From assembly GCA_023259925.1 (NCBI GenBank), contig JALRDS010000044.1, forward strand, positions 1 to 8,915: 8,915 nucleotides of DNA, written 5' to 3'. This stretch comes from Candidatus Saccharimonadia bacterium (GTDB lineage: Bacteria > Patescibacteriota > Saccharimonadia > Saccharimonadales > Saccharimonadaceae). This document shows, piece after piece, positions 6,181-8,915 of this stretch (the first letter of the stretch is position 1; every line of letters begins with the position of its first letter). Under the pieces are notes generated by a model that did no database searches, was not told where the DNA came from, and saw nothing but the letters and a program-made list of their open reading frames with translations. Made by a program: the position numbers and the translations under genes.

Positions 6181-6254
6181 GTGCGTAATATCTCCTGTTA
6201 TTCCAAACAGATTAACAATATAGAGTGTTGGTGTTTATGTACGTTCCCAGTAAT
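6181..6254 (-). promoter_or_regulatory. Intergenic gap upstream of the two hypothetical genes, with possible promoter
   Basis: This 74-bp gap between tatD and the 113-aa gene is the largest complete one in the window. It holds a Shine-Dalgarno (AGGAG, 6196-6192) and a TATATT at 6222-6217 that could be a -10. It lacks the extended TG, and nothing like TTGACA sits 16-18 bp upstream. I see no hairpin with a T-run that would end the tatD transcript. If it is a promoter, this unit would have a normal 5' leader, unlike the others here. Confidence 0.35.
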
Positions 6255-6998
6255 TTATAGTGAGAACAGTGTAGAGGCGTTTGCTGATGTAGCTCGTGCG
6301 AGGTGTTCGAGTTCTACCCCACGCATATTAGCGTGATACTCGGCCACATTCCTCACAAACGCTGGCTCATTTACTTTACCACGATATGGTACAGGCGTCA
6401 AGAACGGCGCATCTGTTTCAAGGAGCATTTTTTCGAGAGGAATGGCCTGCCACATTAAGCGTTTGTCTTTTGCAAAGGTGGATATACCATTTACCCCAAT
6501 ATAAAGCCCCTCAGAAACGGCTTTCTGCATGTTTTCCACCGTATCGGTAAAACTATGGAGCACACCTGTTACCCCTGTGAAGTTACGAAAGATTGGCCAA
6601 AAATCTTCAAATGCCTCACGTACGTGAAAAATTACCGGCAAACCAGCGTCTTGTGCAATCTGTAGCTGCGCTTCAAACGCAGCAATTTGCGTTTGTCGCG
6701 GGCTATGAGTATAAAAATAATCGAGCCCAATTTCGCCAATCGCCACCAGCTTAGCGGGGTTTTCTTTCGCAATTTGCATAACCACGTCAAATCCATCTTT
6801 TGAATCATGAGGGTGCGCACCAACTGAAAAGTAGACATTTTTATGGCGAGAAGCAAATTCAGCCGCTTCACGCGATGTACCATTATCCGTACCTACACAG
6901 ATTAGCTTTTCTACATCATTTTCAAAGGCACGTTCGAGTGCCCCGTCGGCATCTGGGTAGTCCTCTTCATGAATGTGGCAGTGTGTATCGATTAGCAT
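6255..6998 (-). CDS. tatD: TatD family metal-dependent hydrolase (DNase)
   Basis: 247 aa, the usual family length. A TIM-barrel metallohydrolase whose characterised members have 3'-5' exonuclease or DNase activity; the cytoplasmic role is not firmly settled. Metal ligands are all visible: the N-terminal DTHCHIH (H6, H8), AIGEIGLDYF (E89), VIFHVREAFEDF (H125), GVLHSF (H148) and LETDAPFLTPVPYRG (D196). The gene starts 8 nt after metG ends, and the metG-tatD pair is a very common bacterial arrangement, so it is probably read from the metG promoter. No good Shine-Dalgarno precedes the ATG. The exact isofunction (TatD, YcfH or YabD) is not resolvable here. Confidence 0.95.
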   Translation of the reverse strand: MLIDTHCHIHEEDYPDADGALERAFENDVEKLICVGTDNGTSREAAEFASRHKNVYFSVGAHPHDSKDGFDVVMQIAKENPAKLVAIGEIGLDYFYTHSPRQTQIAAFEAQLQIAQDAGLPVIFHVREAFEDFWPIFRNFTGVTGVLHSFTDTVENMQKAVSEGLYIGVNGISTFAKDKRLMWQAIPLEKMLLETDAPFLTPVPYRGKVNEPAFVRNVAEYHANMRGVELEHLARATSANASTLFSL

Positions 6999-7006
6999 AT
7001 CGTACG

Positions 7007-8497
7007 CTACTTTGCTGGAACTTCGGTGGGCTTTCCTGTGTGCTGCTGCATTTTTGGAAATAGTATATTCGGTGCGCTCGCAACTACGCCAGACTCGAAG
7101 GTTGTATGTATGACACCTGAAGTGGCTGGCATGAATGGCACGAGCAAATCAGCAATTTGCAGTAAGTTACCAACACAGTGGCCAAGTACTTCCGACAAAT
7201 GCGGCTCAGCATCAGGGTCGGAATCTTTTCGTTTTGCAATCTCCCACGGCTTCACATCATCAATATATTTATTCAAGGAACGCACCATTAACCACACATC
7301 GTCAATCGCTTTGTTGAACTCTAGTCGCTCAAAAGCAGCGTGGTAATTTCGCATGTCGTGCTCGCCCAGCGGCACGTCACCCACTACGCCGGCTTGGTAT
7401 TTGATCAGCATATTGGCTACTCGAGCTACGAGGTTACCTAAATCATTAGCCAGTTCAGTGTTATACGCTGTTTCAAACTTCTCCCAAGTAAAATCACCGT
7501 CGTCCTGAGTTGGAATGTGCCGAGAAAAGTAATATCTAAATGCGTCGAGCCCGTATTGGTCTATTACCTCGTTTGGATCAACGACATTCCCCACCGACTT
7601 GCTCATTTTCGCACCGCCACCAACTGTAACAAATCCATGTACGAGCAGTGTCTTAGGCAGTGCCACTCCAAGCCCCAGTAACATTGCAGGCCATATACCG
7701 GCATGGAATCGCAAAATATCTTTTCCTACAACCTGCACATCTGCTGGCCAAAACTGTTGCCACTCAGGCTTGTCCGGATATCCCAGCACGGTCAAGTAAT
7801 TACTAAGTGCATCTACCCAAACATACATGACTTGATTAGGGTCATCCGGAACCGACACGCCCCAGGTGAGACTTTTTCGTGGACGAGATATCGATACGTC
7901 AGGCAGCCCATCTTTAATTAAATTCAAAAATTCTTTTTTACGAAACTCTGGAACAATCTTCATTTCACCAGACTCGATAGCTTCACGGATACGAACCGAA
8001 AAATCACTCGTTTTCAGAAAATAGTTATCTTCGCTCAGCTGTTGGTATGGCGTTTGATGGTCTGGGCAAGTGCCCGCTGTTTCTTCAACTTCTTTATCGG
8101 TAAAGAATGCTTCATGGCCCATGCAGTACCAGCCTTGATACGTGCCTTTGTAAATATGCGGTTTGAGCTGCTGCCAGATATACTGCACAGCACCTTTATG
8201 ATGACCATCAGTCGTACGAATAAAATCAGTGTAGCCAGCGCCTACTTTTTGCATGAGTGCTTGAAAGTTGGGGTACATTTGATCGGTATAGGTCTGTGGA
8301 TCAATACCCGCTTCGGCTGCTTTTGCAGCAATCTTATTTCCATGCTCATCTGTTCCTACCTGAAAGCGGACTTCACGTCCATTTTGGCGCTGATAACGAG
8401 CCCAGATATCAGCAAGTAAGTAGTCGAGTGCATTGCCAATGTGTGGCTTACCATTCACATACGGAATTGCCGTGGTTATGTAGAGATTTTTTTCCAT
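7007..8497 (-). CDS. metG: Methionyl-tRNA synthetase
   Basis: 496 aa. It charges tRNA-Met and the initiator tRNA. Class I Rossmann signatures: PHIGNAL (HIGH motif as HIGN, residues 19-22), VGTDEHGNKI (47-56), VVGKDILRFHAGIWPA (256-271) and GGAKMSKSVGNVVDP (294-308, KMSKS at 297-301). The connective peptide has one likely zinc knuckle, C125-x2-H128 and C144-x2-H147, in place of the more familiar C-x2-C/C-x2-H. The anticodon-binding helical domain follows (TELANDLGNLVARVANM, then DDVKPWEIAK). It ends shortly after, with no C-terminal tRNA-binding (OB-fold) extension, so it is the short form. Start: ATG at 8497, directly preceded by an extended -10 and no Shine-Dalgarno. It is followed by tatD 8 nt on. 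Confidence 0.97.
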   Translation of the reverse strand: MEKNLYITTAIPYVNGKPHIGNALDYLLADIWARYQRQNGREVRFQVGTDEHGNKIAAKAAEAGIDPQTYTDQMYPNFQALMQKVGAGYTDFIRTTDGHHKGAVQYIWQQLKPHIYKGTYQGWYCMGHEAFFTDKEVEETAGTCPDHQTPYQQLSEDNYFLKTSDFSVRIREAIESGEMKIVPEFRKKEFLNLIKDGLPDVSISRPRKSLTWGVSVPDDPNQVMYVWVDALSNYLTVLGYPDKPEWQQFWPADVQVVGKDILRFHAGIWPAMLLGLGVALPKTLLVHGFVTVGGGAKMSKSVGNVVDPNEVIDQYGLDAFRYYFSRHIPTQDDGDFTWEKFETAYNTELANDLGNLVARVANMLIKYQAGVVGDVPLGEHDMRNYHAAFERLEFNKAIDDVWLMVRSLNKYIDDVKPWEIAKRKDSDPDAEPHLSEVLGHCVGNLLQIADLLVPFMPATSGVIHTTFESGVVASAPNILFPKMQQHTGKPTEVPAK

Positions 8498-8505
8498 TGC
8501 TTATT

Positions 8506-8534
8506 AGTATACCACTAGGGAGAAATTGGGTCGA
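8506..8534 (-). promoter_or_regulatory. Promoter of metG-tatD, extended -10, leaderless type
   Basis: TGG-TATACT lies at 8514-8506 on the minus strand (5 of 6 to TATAAT, with the extended TG). A weak -35 TCGACC sits at 8534-8529 with a 17-bp spacer. The -10 ends 8 nt before the metG ATG at 8497, and the 8 nt (AATAAGCA) contain no ribosome binding site. The promoter lies in the short gap after the upstream gene's TAA (8537-8535). Confidence 0.7.
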
Positions 8535-8915
8535 TTATGGCCGAAGTACACACGCAACCGCCTGCCTGCCGTCCGTCGTACGGTTACCTTTTAAAAACTC
8601 ACTGTGCGAGAAAAATGATTCATCTGTGGTTGTATCACGGCTATCCACTTGAATGCTCGCCCTCTCAACCCCTGCCGACAGCAACTGCTCCAACACTACG
8701 TCGTGTAGACTTCGATTGTCAAAAGTGTATAGCGGGTAGTTCAACCTACCAGCCGCCGGACTAAGCCATACACAAACATCGCTAGGCGTAGAAAGAAATT
8801 GTGTTGCCATATATTCAATCACACGCTTACCGCCTAGCTGCTCAAGGTTATGCCTGCCCAGATGAGCTAATCCAATTACCCTCTTTGAGGTGTCGTACAG
8901 CACCGCTGCAATGCA
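8535..8915 (-). CDS. PgeF/YfiH-type laccase-domain protein, C-terminal part (runs off right edge)
   Basis: The reading frame stays open to the window edge, so the GTG at 8903 is not the start. Including the edge codons it reads CIAAVLYDTSKRVIGLAH, matching the family's DC-x-P-x-x-LxD ... xGxxHAGWRG region. The Cys at 8915-8913 and the His 17 residues later would be two of the three metal/active-site ligands; the spacing equals C107-H124 of E. coli YfiH. The C-terminal part fits too: a 'VWLSPAAGRLNY' strand, an LLSAGV helix, DESFFSHSEF and a final Gly-Arg-Gln strand ending in VACVLRP. About 127 residues of the usual 240-270 are visible. Relatives act as purine nucleoside phosphorylase/adenosine deaminase or in peptidoglycan editing. 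The usual HAGWRG is degenerate here (HLGRHN), so activity is less certain. Confidence 0.75.
   Translation of the reverse strand, partial: CIAAVLYDTSKRVIGLAHLGRHNLEQLGGKRVIEYMATQFLSTPSDVCVWLSPAAGRLNYPLYTFDNRSLHDVVLEQLLSAGVERASIQVDSRDTTTDESFFSHSEFLKGNRTTDGRQAVACVLRP

Noticed and set aside
8042..8419. 125-aa plus-strand open frame
   Set aside because: Lies wholly antisense to metG, whose motifs are unambiguous; composition is that of a shadow frame.
8901..8903. GTG at 8903 as the start of the laccase-domain gene
   Set aside because: The frame stays open to the edge, and the upstream codons supply the family's conserved Cys, so the gene continues outside the window.

Overview
The window looks like a piece of chromosome from a Candidate Phyla Radiation (Patescibacteria) bacterium, most likely a Saccharibacteria (TM7)-like lineage. 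The evidence is indirect: four short prepilins carry the FT(I/V)VELLIV...Y(N/S)GIQ-R N-terminus familiar from these genomes, genes are compact and tightly packed, two small genes have no recognised family, and the housekeeping enzymes are pared down. TGA ends at least two genes here, so the code is not the UGA-as-glycine variant of Gracilibacteria and SR1. All genes lie on the minus strand. I see no tRNA, rRNA, CRISPR array or insertion sequence, and no stretch over 300 bases lacks a gene.

In transcription order (right to left): a partial PgeF/YfiH-type 'laccase-domain' protein runs off the right edge. It is followed by metG (methionyl-tRNA synthetase) with tatD (metal-dependent hydrolase). 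A 74-bp gap follows, then two overlapping unknown genes (113 and 143 aa). Next comes a sulfur-transfer unit with overlapping genes: cysteine desulfurase, membrane-anchored DUF218/YdcF-like protein, and mnmA (tRNA 2-thiouridylase). Then four type IV prepilin-like genes lie in a row. Finally, the first 13 codons of a gene that looks like alaS (alanyl-tRNA synthetase) run off the left edge.

How they work together: the desulfurase is the natural sulfur donor for MnmA, so this unit probably makes the s2U34 of the wobble modification in tRNA Lys, Glu and Gln. Together with metG and alaS it gives the region a translation theme. The prepilins would feed a type IV pilus or pseudopilus. One of them (282 aa) carries a C-terminal domain that reads like a carbohydrate-binding jelly roll and may act as a tip adhesin.

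The most unusual signal is regulatory. The presumed first genes of transcription units (alaS, metG, the desulfurase, prepilin 4) each have an extended -10 box (TGn-TATAMT) ending only 7-8 nt before the ATG. This implies leaderless or nearly leaderless mRNAs. Most genes inside operons instead have Shine-Dalgarno-like sequences.
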